Shown here one piece after another: positions 26,890-35,089 of a stretch of DNA of 58,997 nucleotides; the first letter of the stretch is position 1, and every line of letters begins with the position of its first letter. Source of the stretch: JAGPUQ01 sp041594335. Its GTDB lineage: Bacteria > Pseudomonadota > Gammaproteobacteria > Pseudomonadales > Porticoccaceae. The stretch spans positions 1 to 58,997 of the forward strand of contig JBFHML010000009.1 in assembly GCA_041594335.1 (NCBI GenBank), given 5' to 3'. The position numbers and the translations under genes were made by a program. The notes under the pieces were generated by a model that saw only the letters and a program-made list of their open reading frames with translations, made no database searches and was not told the origin of the DNA.

Positions 26890-27681
26890 GTGGCGAGATC
26901 GGATTACAAGCAGAAAACCGTGGCCGTGGCCGGTACTGAACTCAGTTATCTCAAGGCCGGAAAGGGTAAGCCCGTGCTCGTGTTGCACGAAGAGCTCGGC
27001 AATCCGGGTTGGTTGGCGTGGATGCGGGCCTTGTCTGAAAACCGCCAGGTGATCGTGCCGCTTCATCCGGGCTTTGGGGTGTCGCCGCGTGTCGATTGGA
27101 TTCGCCACGTAGGAGACTTGGCAAATTTCTACGCCCAGGTGATGGTCGAGCGAGACTGGGTGGGCGCCGACGTAATCGGTTTTTCTTTCGGCGGTTGGAT
27201 TGCAGCGGAGATGGCGGCCCAGAATCCGCGTCAGTTCGCCAGCCTCACCCTGGTGGCCCCCATGGGCATCCGGCCGCCCCAGGGCGTCATCCGCGATTTG
27301 TTCGAGGCGCCGACCGAGGCGTACCTTGCCGCGAGCGTCAAGCATCCTGCAGACACCGCAGAGTTCGACTCTCTCTTTGGTGGTGCCACGACGCCAGAGC
27401 AATTCGAGCGGTTTCAGGATGCGACTGCAGAGGCTGCGCGGTTGGCATGGCAACCCTATATGAATAACCCGGCGCTCTTTTATCGGTTAGCACTGGTCCG
27501 TGATTTGCCGACCCTGATCCTCTGGGGGGAGGATGACGCCATCGTACCGGCGAGTGCCGCCGCGCTCTACCGAGATGCGATACCTGATGCCAGGCTGGTG
27601 CTGTTTGCGGATTGTGGGCACCGGCCGGAAATCGAGCAGCCCGATCGATTCGTCAAGAAGCTCAAGAGTCATCTGTCCTGA
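26890..27681 (+). CDS. Alpha/beta hydrolase
   Basis: 263 residues from a GTG at 26890, with AGGGGAGAGGA upstream. The triad is Ser99 (GFSFGGW), Asp216 (WGEDDAIVP) and His244 (DCGHRPEIEQP). The oxyanion segment reads LHEELGNPG instead of the common HG-containing form. It is followed 32 bp later by a luciferase-like monooxygenase and is probably co-transcribed with it. A C-C bond hydrolase or ester/lactone hydrolase acting near the monooxygenase product is plausible but not proven. Confidence 0.85.
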   Translation: MARSDYKQKTVAVAGTELSYLKAGKGKPVLVLHEELGNPGWLAWMRALSENRQVIVPLHPGFGVSPRVDWIRHVGDLANFYAQVMVERDWVGADVIGFSFGGWIAAEMAAQNPRQFASLTLVAPMGIRPPQGVIRDLFEAPTEAYLAASVKHPADTAEFDSLFGGATTPEQFERFQDATAEAARLAWQPYMNNPALFYRLALVRDLPTLILWGEDDAIVPASAAALYRDAIPDARLVLFADCGHRPEIEQPDRFVKKLKSHLS

Positions 27682-27713
27682 CATCCTGCCCAGCAGGCGG
27701 GAGAGGAGCCATC

Positions 27714-29021
27714 ATGCACATTGCCACCTTTACTGAACGGCCGTACGGGCCGGTCCCTGAAGAAGAGGTGATCCGCAACGCGAGTTTTTTCGGCGTCTCC
27801 AATCGTTTTCTGGATCCGGTGAAAGCGGGAGCGTTATTCAACCGGTATTTGGATGAAAAACTGTACGCGGAAGAGTTGGGTTTCGATGGGGTCATGCTCA
27901 ATGAACACCATGCCAACCCCTTCACGCTGGGTGCGGTCATGGATGTCGAGGCCGCGATCCTGGCCCGTATCACGCAACGGGTGAAGATTTCCTTGATGGG
28001 CAACCCATTGCCTGTGACCGACCCTCTGCGTCTGGCCGAGGAGCTGGCGATCATCGATATGATTTCAGGTGGGCGTCTCGTGACGGGTTGGGTGCGCGGT
28101 GCCGGCTGCGAGCAGATCGCCAATAACATCAACCCCACCTACAATCGTGAGCGCTTTGACGAAGCGCATGATTTCATTCTCCAGGCCTGGACCAAAGACG
28201 GCCCCTGGCGGTATGAGGGCAAGCATTACGAGTACCGCCACGTCAACCCGTGGGCTAAGCCGATCCAGAAACCCTTTCCCCAAACCTGGATTCCCAGTCT
28301 GGTGAGTCCGGAGACCGCGGTGTTCGCGGCGCGCAATCGCTACAGCTATATTGCGCTGGCGACCTTTTTGCCCCCGACCATGGAGATGTGGAACCTCTAT
28401 GCCGATACCGCTGCCGAGGCTGGCTACCAGGCCGGTCCGGAATGTTTTGGTTACCTGCAAAAAGTGGTCTGTGCGGACACCGAGGAGGAAGCCTACGAAC
28501 TCGGCAAGAACTACATCTATGGTGGCGGTCAACCTGCTTTTGCGCGACCGGAGTGGATGTTTCCCGCAGGCTACAATTCCAAGGCGGCGACCAAAAGGTT
28601 GGCCTATGCGCTTTCCGACCCCGAAACCAACGAGGCTGTGGTATCGGGCAAGCAGGCGGGCGGTGGCGTCGACGTTGCGCAAACGCGCAGATACAACCAC
28701 GAAGTGCTCTACGAGAATCTTTTGCGTAACCGCCAGATCATTGCCGGCACGCCGGATACGGTCTTGCCCAAGATCCGCCACATCCTGGAGACGCTACGGC
28801 CGGGAATTTTCTCGATCTGGCATATCGAGGGCGGTTCGACCACGCAACAGCAGTCGATGCGTAGCATGAAGCTACTCGCCGAGCACGTGTTGCCGCAAAT
28901 GCGGGAGTGGGCGCGGGAGCTGGATCTACCGGGGCCGGATGAAGTCCGCCCGGGCTCTCGAAAGTTGCCGCCGGGTGGCCAGCGGGACCCAGTGTGCGAT
29001 CCGGGTGCCAGGGCGGCTTGA
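27714..29021 (+). CDS. LLM-class flavin-dependent monooxygenase
   Basis: 435 residues from the ATG at 27714 with GGGAGAGGAG upstream. This is a bacterial-luciferase-like TIM barrel. It shows FDGVMLNEHHANPF (the substrate-site region), GNPLPVTDPLRLAEELAIID, then SGGRLVTGWVRGAG; the last is the LLM flavin region. The C-terminus (LPGPDEVRPGSRKLPPGG) is low-complexity and may be disordered. It needs reduced FMN from a separate reductase. With the hydrolase just upstream and the Rieske oxygenase divergent, it looks like part of an oxidative catabolic set; substrate unknown. Confidence 0.88.
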   Translation: MHIATFTERPYGPVPEEEVIRNASFFGVSNRFLDPVKAGALFNRYLDEKLYAEELGFDGVMLNEHHANPFTLGAVMDVEAAILARITQRVKISLMGNPLPVTDPLRLAEELAIIDMISGGRLVTGWVRGAGCEQIANNINPTYNRERFDEAHDFILQAWTKDGPWRYEGKHYEYRHVNPWAKPIQKPFPQTWIPSLVSPETAVFAARNRYSYIALATFLPPTMEMWNLYADTAAEAGYQAGPECFGYLQKVVCADTEEEAYELGKNYIYGGGQPAFARPEWMFPAGYNSKAATKRLAYALSDPETNEAVVSGKQAGGGVDVAQTRRYNHEVLYENLLRNRQIIAGTPDTVLPKIRHILETLRPGIFSIWHIEGGSTTQQQSMRSMKLLAEHVLPQMREWARELDLPGPDEVRPGSRKLPPGGQRDPVCDPGARAA

Positions 29022-29060
29022 GAATGGAGACCAGTGGCGGGAGTCCCCAGGGCTGGATGT

Positions 29061-29137
29061 TGGTCGGAGAGACAGGATTTGAACCTGCGACCCCTGCCTC
29101 CCGAAGGCAGTGCTCTACCAGTCTGAGCTACTCTCCG
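29061..29137 (-). tRNA. tRNA-Pro(CGG)
   Basis: 77 nt on the minus strand with an encoded CCA (TGG at 29061-29063 on plus). The acceptor stem is CGGAGAG/CTCTCCG, the anticodon stem-loop is CTGCC-TTCGGGA-GGCAG, and anticodon CGG reads CCG proline codons. A T arm with GGTTCAAATCC is present. No integration remnant is seen at its 3' end. Confidence 0.97.
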
Positions 29138-29163
29138 CCATGGCCCGCCCGCGCGGGCCGCGC

Positions 29164-29191
29164 ATTATAGCATCGGCTATCAAGGTGTAAA
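29164..29191 (-). promoter_or_regulatory. Promoter of tRNA-Pro
   Basis: On the minus strand: TTTACA (29186-29191), 16-bp spacer, TATAAT (29164-29169), followed by GCGCGG, a GC-rich discriminator typical of stable RNA promoters. The -35 lies within the left arm of the inverted repeat at 29184-29218. Confidence 0.7.
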
Positions 29192-29218
29192 TCAGCGAGC
29201 ACAGCGATCATTTACACC
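29184..29218. promoter_or_regulatory. Perfect 9-bp inverted repeat between tRNA-Pro and the TetR gene
   Basis: GGTGTAAAT (29184-29192) and ATTTACACC (29210-29218) with a 17-nt spacer. Each arm contains an outward-facing TTTACA. The left one is the tRNA-Pro -35. The right one (29211-29216) has a TAGCAT 17 bp downstream (29234-29239), a weak promoter toward the TetR gene. Autoregulation by the TetR protein is an attractive but unproven reading. Confidence 0.5.
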
Positions 29219-29313
29219 AGCGGGCAGCGCTTTTAGCATAGGAGCTAGTGGCGCAACCGCGTAGCCAAAACAAGATCAACAGACAGTGCTACAGCCGGAG
29301 TGGTCAGGCAGCC

Positions 29314-29976
29314 ATGGGTTCGATGAATTCGTCTAGTACCGAAAAAATCCGTGAGAAAAAGCGTCAGTTCCTCGCACGCGAGCAACGCATTATCGACAAG
29401 GCGTTGGAGTGCCTGTTGCGCGACGGCATCGATCAGGTGACGGTAGCCGCGATCGCTGATGAGGCGGGAATCGGTAAGGGAACGGTATACAAGCATTTTC
29501 AAAGCAAATCGGAGATTCTCGCGCGCATTCTGCTCGATTACGAAAATCGCATTCGCGTCAACATGGATCAGGGCATCGCCGCCGCTGAGGCTGGGAACCC
29601 GGGTGCGATGGTCAAGGCCTATTTCCATTCGCGCCTTTCCAACCCTGAACTCGATCGATTGGTGCAGCAGTTGGAAGAACGGATTCAGGACGATCCTTTG
29701 GTGGCCGATCAGATTGCCGAACTGCACGCCATGCGTCGCGCTACCACGGAACGCATCGGGACGATGGTGCAACGCTTGATCGAACGCGGGGTATTGGAAG
29801 ATGTCCCAGCCCATTATCACTATTTGGCGTGCTGGGCCTTGGCGCAGGGTGCGGTGGACGTGTGCTTCAACAAGGGCTTTGCCGATCAATTTTCGGACAA
29901 GGACGATCTGCTCCGGTTCATCACCGGAATTGGGGTGACCATGGGAAACAAGGGCCAGCTGCGCGGCAGCGACTGA
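29314..29976 (+). CDS. TetR/AcrR family transcriptional regulator
   Basis: About 220 residues. The start is uncertain: ATGs at 29314 and 29323 both precede the first helix, and the frame runs back to 29248. The DNA-binding domain is VTVAAIADEAGIGKGTVYKH followed by FQSKSEIL, a standard TetR helix-turn-helix at about 35-65. The ligand domain is all-helical with no recognisable family tag. The DUF1285 gene starts 3 bp after its stop, so they are co-transcribed. Likely targets are its own promoter (inverted repeat at 29184-29218) and neighbouring catabolic genes; the ligand may be an acyl-CoA or a substrate of the cluster. Confidence 0.88.
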   Translation: MGSMNSSSTEKIREKKRQFLAREQRIIDKALECLLRDGIDQVTVAAIADEAGIGKGTVYKHFQSKSEILARILLDYENRIRVNMDQGIAAAEAGNPGAMVKAYFHSRLSNPELDRLVQQLEERIQDDPLVADQIAELHAMRRATTERIGTMVQRLIERGVLEDVPAHYHYLACWALAQGAVDVCFNKGFADQFSDKDDLLRFITGIGVTMGNKGQLRGSD

Positions 29977-29979
29977 ATC

Positions 29980-30531
29980 ATGTTGCAACTCTCTCTCGAC
30001 GACATCCGTGCTGGCGCCGAACGAGCTCAAAGTGGCGGCATGCCACCGGTGGAGCGTTGGAATCCGCCGCTATCGGGCGATATCGACATTCGTATCGCTC
30101 GAGATGGGAGCTGGTATCACGAAGGTGATCCCATCGCGCGGCTGGAGCTCGTGCAGCTGTTTGCTTCGTTGCTCAAGCGCGAAGAGGGCGAGTATTTTCT
30201 GGTGACGCCGGTGGAGAAATGGCGTATTCAGGTCGAGGATGCGCCTTTCTTGATCGTGGCCTGCGAAGTCGAGCGGGACACGCAAGGTGAGCAGCGTCTG
30301 GTGTTTACCACGAATACTGGGGATCAGGTGGTCGCCGGGCCCGACCACCCCCTCCGCGTGAGTGTGGATCCCGTCAGTGGCGAGCCGTCGCCCTATGTGT
30401 TGGTGCGCCGTAATTTGGAGGCACTGCTTAGCCGGGCGGTCTTTTACCAGCTAGCCGATCTCGTCGAGCCCGGGCCCGCTGGAACACCCTATGGGGTGAC
30501 CAGCCGGGGCGTGTTCTTTCCGCTTGGTTGA
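29980..30531 (+). CDS. DUF1285 domain-containing protein
   Basis: 183 residues, soluble. MPPVERWNPPLSGDIDIRI, DGSWYHEGDPIARLELVQLF and EGEYFLVTPVEKWRIQVEDA are the conserved blocks of DUF1285. The family is widespread in proteobacteria, has a solved fold, and has no established function. It begins 3 bp after the TetR gene. The carboxylesterase start codon is 38 bp beyond its stop. Confidence 0.85.
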   Translation: MLQLSLDDIRAGAERAQSGGMPPVERWNPPLSGDIDIRIARDGSWYHEGDPIARLELVQLFASLLKREEGEYFLVTPVEKWRIQVEDAPFLIVACEVERDTQGEQRLVFTTNTGDQVVAGPDHPLRVSVDPVSGEPSPYVLVRRNLEALLSRAVFYQLADLVEPGPAGTPYGVTSRGVFFPLG

Positions 30532-30569
30532 GCGGCGCGGTCGTCAATGACCGGCTTAGGGGTTGCGTG

Positions 30570-32102
30570 ATGAAGGCACCCGTGGTGGAAACCCTCGCTG
30601 GCCGTTTGCGCGGTAGCGTCAGCCGTGGCGTGCTGGCTTTCAAAGGCATCCCCTATGCAGCGCCTCCCATCGGCGAGTTACGTTGGCTACCGCCGGAGCC
30701 GCCGGCGACCTGGGTCGGGGTGCGTGAGGCTTTGGAGTATGGGTACTGGGCCCCGCAGAACCGGGGTGTGCTGGATGACGTCATGGGTGCCGAGGCGGGC
30801 GCCCAGTCGGAGGATTGCCTCAGCCTCAACGTCTGGACGCCGGGCCTGACCGGCAGACGGCCAGTAATGGTGTGGATCCACGGCGGTGGATTCACCATCG
30901 GCTCCGGCGCCCAGGGGATCTACGAAGGCGCCACCCTGGCGGCGCACGGTGATGTGGTGGTGGTGACCCTCAATTATCGCTTGGGGATCCTGGGGTTCGC
31001 ACCGCTTGCTCAGGTAACCGGGGGGCGTATTCCTGCGACGGGCAACGAAGGCTTGCTCGACCAGGTACAGGCGCTCCGCTGGGTGCGTGACAATATCGCG
31101 GCCTTTGGCGGCGACCCTGGTCGGGTGACCCTCTTCGGTGAATCGGCTGGGGGCATGAGTATTGGCAGTCTGCTGGCCATGCCAGCGGCGCACGGCCTGT
31201 TTCACGCAGCCATTCCGCAGTCCGGCGCCTGCCACACCTGCGCGGACCCGGAGACGGCTGCACTGCGCGGTGAGGCGATCCTCGCTGCCACCGGGCTCGA
31301 TGTCGATGGGTTGCGTGTGGCCTCCCCGGCAGACCTACTGCGCGCGCAGCGATTGATTGAAGGGGGGCGCGTCGGGGGTTATCCGCTCTCGCGTATCGGC
31401 AGCTTGCCGTTCATGCCGGTGGTTGATGGCCGGGTGTTGCCGCAAAAGCCGATCGCGGCGGTGGCGGAGGGCTCCGCCGCGGGTATTCCGGTGCTGGCGG
31501 GCAGTACCCTGGATGAGTGGAATCTGTTTGGTGTCCCGGCCAAGGCCATTCGGGAGCTCGACGAGGCCGGCCTGCGCAAGCGACTGAACTACCTAGTGGG
31601 AGAGGAACACGCTCCCGGGTTGATCACGGCCTACCGCGAGGCATTGCCCGCCCGCGGGGGCGAGGCGGGCGTGGCCGAAGTGTTCATGGCCATCCAGACC
31701 GACCGCATTTTCCGCATTCCAGCCCTGCGGTTGCTGGAACGCCAGCAGGGGTACGAGGCGCGGGTGTTCAACTATCTGTTCGATTGGTGCTCTCCGGCCA
31801 TGGGCGGCAGGCTGGGCGCCGCCCATGCCATCGAGTTGGCCTATGTGTTCGGAACCCACACCAAACCCGGTGCCAAGGCCTTCTACGGTGGCGATGCAAC
31901 GGACGCCAGGGCACTGGCCGAAATGACCCTGGACGCCTGGGCCGGATTTGCGCACCACGGGGATCCGGGCTGGCCTGCGTACGAGACCGACCGGCGTTTG
32001 ACGGCTGTACTCGGGTCGAGCCGTCGCCTGCTCGAAAAACCCCTGGAAGCTGAACGCCGCGCCTGGGATGCGGTGCCCGATGCGCGGCTGGGCTCGCTTT
32101 GA
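30570..32102 (+). CDS. Type B carboxylesterase
   Basis: 510 residues from the ATG at 30570 (AGGGG upstream). FKGIPYAAPPIGELRW and EDCLSLNVWTP are the type B signatures. The nucleophile is in TLFGESAGGMSIG, the oxyanion hole is HGGGF, the acid is a Glu in the middle region (STLDEWNLF), and His lies in FAHHGDPGWPAY. There is no signal peptide, so it is cytoplasmic. It would hydrolyse carboxylic esters, possibly an ester produced by a Baeyer-Villiger type oxidation in this region (speculative). It is likely in the TetR-DUF1285 transcript and ends convergent to the NHL lipoprotein gene. Confidence 0.9.
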   Translation: MKAPVVETLAGRLRGSVSRGVLAFKGIPYAAPPIGELRWLPPEPPATWVGVREALEYGYWAPQNRGVLDDVMGAEAGAQSEDCLSLNVWTPGLTGRRPVMVWIHGGGFTIGSGAQGIYEGATLAAHGDVVVVTLNYRLGILGFAPLAQVTGGRIPATGNEGLLDQVQALRWVRDNIAAFGGDPGRVTLFGESAGGMSIGSLLAMPAAHGLFHAAIPQSGACHTCADPETAALRGEAILAATGLDVDGLRVASPADLLRAQRLIEGGRVGGYPLSRIGSLPFMPVVDGRVLPQKPIAAVAEGSAAGIPVLAGSTLDEWNLFGVPAKAIRELDEAGLRKRLNYLVGEEHAPGLITAYREALPARGGEAGVAEVFMAIQTDRIFRIPALRLLERQQGYEARVFNYLFDWCSPAMGGRLGAAHAIELAYVFGTHTKPGAKAFYGGDATDARALAEMTLDAWAGFAHHGDPGWPAYETDRRLTAVLGSSRRLLEKPLEAERRAWDAVPDARLGSL

Positions 32103-32158
32103 GTGGATAGCCGCGGAGAGGGGAGCTCGCGCAGCCGGTCGTGACGCCCCACAGGGGT

Positions 32159-33868
32159 TCAATGTTTGTTGTCGGCGTGCTGCGGCACGATCTTGTAGAG
32201 TCCCGAAATGCGATCTGCCGAGACATAGATGGCCCCGGATGGCGAGACGCCTACACCGGTCTGCACATAGCCAGGCGGAGTCCCGGCGGCGGCTGGGAAC
32301 CCGATCGCCAGATTCCGCGCGATCTCGGTGATTTCGCCGTCCTCGGGATCGATCCATACCAGGCGCCCTCGACCCGCCTCGGCGAGCACGATGTCGCCCT
32401 CGGGGGTCAGATCGAAGCCTTCCGGCCGCTGCAGTCCCGCGGCAATCACCTGGCTGCTGCCATCGCGCACGTCGATGCGCAACAGTTCGCCCGCCAACGT
32501 ATCGGTCACATAGACATAGCGTACCGGATCGTCTACGCCGTCCGGTGGCAGAGCGCGCATCGCGGCCAGGCCGGGGAGGTTGCCCCGCACGGTGTTGCGC
32601 TTTGCGCCCTGCTCGCCGGAGAGACGCAGCAGGCGGTTGCGGCCCTGCTCGGCCACCAGCACCACCCCGGGTTCGAGCTCGAGGGCGTCCACCGGGTGAT
32701 CCAAGTCGTGATAGATGGCCAGGGATTCGCCCGTCGGTAGATCCATCACCTGCACCGCATTGGCGAACCAACTCGACGTTGTGGCGCGGCCGTGCCGGAC
32801 GTTGACCGTCATCGGCATCTCCAGTCGGTCCCGCAGGCCGCGTTGGAGTTCGGTAACCGCGCCGCTGGCGCCATCGATGCGCTTGAAGGAGAACAGGTCG
32901 GCCAGATAGATTTGATCGCTGCCGCCCTCGTGCACGAGGTCGAGACCGCCGGGTACCGCCAGGGCGCTTTGGGTCAACACACGGGAGGCCCCGGTTTTGC
33001 TATTCACCTGGAGAATCGCGTTATCGACCATGTTGGTGACGAATAGCCGGTCGCGGGAGTCGAGCGCCAGATTGTCGATCCCGGGGGCCAGGCTGGCGAC
33101 CAGTGTTTTCTCCCCCCTGTCGATATCGACCCGGACGATGCGGCCCAGCGCGGTATCCGGTACATAGAGGTTGTCGCGGCTGTCGAGATTGACCGCCACC
33201 GGGATGCGGAAACCACTCGCCACAGTCGCCAGCTCACCGGTGTCGACATCGACGCGCACCACCGTGCCCTTGTAGAGCAGCGGCCCGTACAGCGCGCCAC
33301 TGTGGCTGAAGTCGAAGCCGTTGAGGTGGCCCTGGTCGGCGATTACCCGTCGCGGCTCGCGTTCGCCCAGCGGATCCAGTTCCCACAGGGCGTCTCCCCA
33401 CAGCACCTGGGTCACGAACAGGCGACCGTCATTGTCGAAGGCCACCGAATTGATCCCCGGCAGCTCCTCGGCCAGCACGCGGATGCTGCCGTCGGGGCTC
33501 CGTGCGTGGACCTTACCGGTCAGCAGGGAGGTCCACACCAGGGTGCCGTCGGGGCCGAATTCCAGATCATCGGCCATACCTTCGGGCGGACCCACGAAGA
33601 TTTCGGCCTCGCCGGTGGTGGTGTCGACCTGGTAAATGGTCTGGCCGATGACGCTGCCGACGTAGAGGTTGTCGTCGGCATCGAAGGTGAGTCCGTGGAC
33701 GCCGAGAAAATCCGCCCCGGGTACCAGGTACTGCACCAGCCAGGGATCGCGGGTGCCCTCGGTGTCGAGCAGTCCCTGGCCGGTCGCAGCGCCGTCGTCT
33801 CCACAGCCGGACAGCGCCGCGGTTAGCAGGGTGGCGGCGAGCAAAGGGTTGTGCTGACCGTGGTGCAT
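32159..33868 (-). CDS. NHL/SMP-30-type beta-propeller lipoprotein
   Basis: 569 residues. A lipoprotein signal MHHGQHNPLLAATLLTAALS ends in the lipobox LSGC. The rest is repeated blades of the form GLTFDADDNLYVGSVIGQTI, NLDSRDNLYVPDTALGRIVR and LALDSRDRLFVTNMVDNAIL, i.e. a beta-propeller of SMP-30/NHL type (about 40-45 residues per blade). Lactonase activity is possible for SMP-30 folds, but no metal-ligand set is evident. It is the last gene of the minus-strand acyl-CoA dehydrogenase operon (36 bp after it), which suggests a periplasmic role linked to the same substrate. Confidence 0.72.
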   Translation of the reverse strand: MHHGQHNPLLAATLLTAALSGCGDDGAATGQGLLDTEGTRDPWLVQYLVPGADFLGVHGLTFDADDNLYVGSVIGQTIYQVDTTTGEAEIFVGPPEGMADDLEFGPDGTLVWTSLLTGKVHARSPDGSIRVLAEELPGINSVAFDNDGRLFVTQVLWGDALWELDPLGEREPRRVIADQGHLNGFDFSHSGALYGPLLYKGTVVRVDVDTGELATVASGFRIPVAVNLDSRDNLYVPDTALGRIVRVDIDRGEKTLVASLAPGIDNLALDSRDRLFVTNMVDNAILQVNSKTGASRVLTQSALAVPGGLDLVHEGGSDQIYLADLFSFKRIDGASGAVTELQRGLRDRLEMPMTVNVRHGRATTSSWFANAVQVMDLPTGESLAIYHDLDHPVDALELEPGVVLVAEQGRNRLLRLSGEQGAKRNTVRGNLPGLAAMRALPPDGVDDPVRYVYVTDTLAGELLRIDVRDGSSQVIAAGLQRPEGFDLTPEGDIVLAEAGRGRLVWIDPEDGEITEIARNLAIGFPAAAGTPPGYVQTGVGVSPSGAIYVSADRISGLYKIVPQHADNKH

Positions 33869-33904
33869 GAGTGGCCCCAGTGATTTGTCTCTGGCATTCC
33901 CGGC

Positions 33905-35089
33905 TTAGCCGTGGGGGAGGCCGACCAGCTTACGCGCCATGATCACGCGCTGGATCTGGCCGGTGCCCTCGACGATGTCCATGGCCTTGACGTCGCGAAA
34001 CAGCTTCTCGATCAGGTGATCGCCGCGTGCGCCGACGACGCCCAGCAGTTCCATGCCCAAGCTTGCGGCCTCGAAAGCGGCCGTGGGCGCGAGTGCCTTG
34101 GCCATCGAGGCCTCGATGATGTTGGGCTGGCGATGATCGGCGAGCCAGGCGGCCTTGAGGCTCAACAGGCGTGCCGCACGCAGCTTGCGCGCCACCCGTT
34201 CCAGACGATCGCGGATCCTCGGGTCGCCGGTGATGTCCTGGGCGCGGGCGAAGCCGATGGCCTCGTCGAGGGCCGCGCGGCCGATGCCCACGGCCATGGC
34301 CGCGACCAGGGGTCGGGTCGAATTGAAGGTGTCCATGGCACCCTTGAAACCCGCGCGGTGCGCGTAATGGTCTTCGCCGCCGAGCAGGTTGGCGCCTGGC
34401 ACCCGGCATTCCTCGAGGCGAAAGGAGGTCGATTCATAGGCCTTGAGGCCCATTTTGCGTTCGACGTGGAAATCTTGCAGGCCGGGCATGCCGTGTTCCA
34501 CCAGGAAGGCGCGATGGCCGGCGCGGCCCAAGCTCGGGTCGACGGTCGCCCACACCAGGATGAAATCGGCGCGGCTGGAGTTGCCGGAGAAGGATTTATT
34601 GCCGATCAGGATCCAGTTCTTGCCGTCGCGGATCGCCCGGGTCTGGATAGCGGCGACGTCCGACCCGGCGCCCGGCTCGGTCATCGCGAAGGCGCCCCAG
34701 CGCGGTTTGTCGGGATGGAGGAAGGGTGTGAGATAGCGCTGTTTTTGGTCCGCTGTTCCCATCGCGATGATCGCGCCCTCACCGAGTCCAGGTCCCGGCG
34801 CCGATACCGCGACGCCGCGGTCCCAGTAGGAGAGCTGTTCAGAGAGCAGCAGGGTGGCCCGGCTGTTGCCCACCGGGGCGCCCGTCGTTTTGTCGGCGGC
34901 CTCTTGGGTGGGCCGCCAGCGGGTGCGGCCGAAGCCCAGGTCGATCAGGGTCTGGAAATAGGGGTGGTCCGGGGGGATCGGACGGCCGAGGCGATCGGCC
35001 TCCAGACCCAGGGGGCGCATCTGCTCGCGTCCCAGGTCGTCGAACGCCGCCAGGCGTCGAGCGGTATGGGGGTCGATAGCGAAGTCCAT
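33905..35089 (-). CDS. Acyl-CoA dehydrogenase, catalytic subunit
   Basis: 394 residues. MTEPGAGSDVAAIQTRA is the FAD/substrate motif, and the C-terminal catalytic Glu is present (DIVEGTGQIQRVIMARKL, about residue 374). It starts exactly one base after the stop of a second, degenerate dehydrogenase gene, a layout seen for heterotetrameric alpha2beta2 acyl-CoA dehydrogenases of sterol and bile-acid degradation (FadE28/29, ChsE1/E2 type). A role on a bulky or cyclic acyl-CoA is an inference from this pairing. Confidence 0.88.
   Translation of the reverse strand: MDFAIDPHTARRLAAFDDLGREQMRPLGLEADRLGRPIPPDHPYFQTLIDLGFGRTRWRPTQEAADKTTGAPVGNSRATLLLSEQLSYWDRGVAVSAPGPGLGEGAIIAMGTADQKQRYLTPFLHPDKPRWGAFAMTEPGAGSDVAAIQTRAIRDGKNWILIGNKSFSGNSSRADFILVWATVDPSLGRAGHRAFLVEHGMPGLQDFHVERKMGLKAYESTSFRLEECRVPGANLLGGEDHYAHRAGFKGAMDTFNSTRPLVAAMAVGIGRAALDEAIGFARAQDITGDPRIRDRLERVARKLRAARLLSLKAAWLADHRQPNIIEASMAKALAPTAAFEAASLGMELLGVVGARGDHLIEKLFRDVKAMDIVEGTGQIQRVIMARKLVGLPHG

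Noticed and set aside
29138..29313. Integration site at tRNA-Pro
   Set aside because: No integrase, no direct repeat of the tRNA 3' end and no compositional change nearby.
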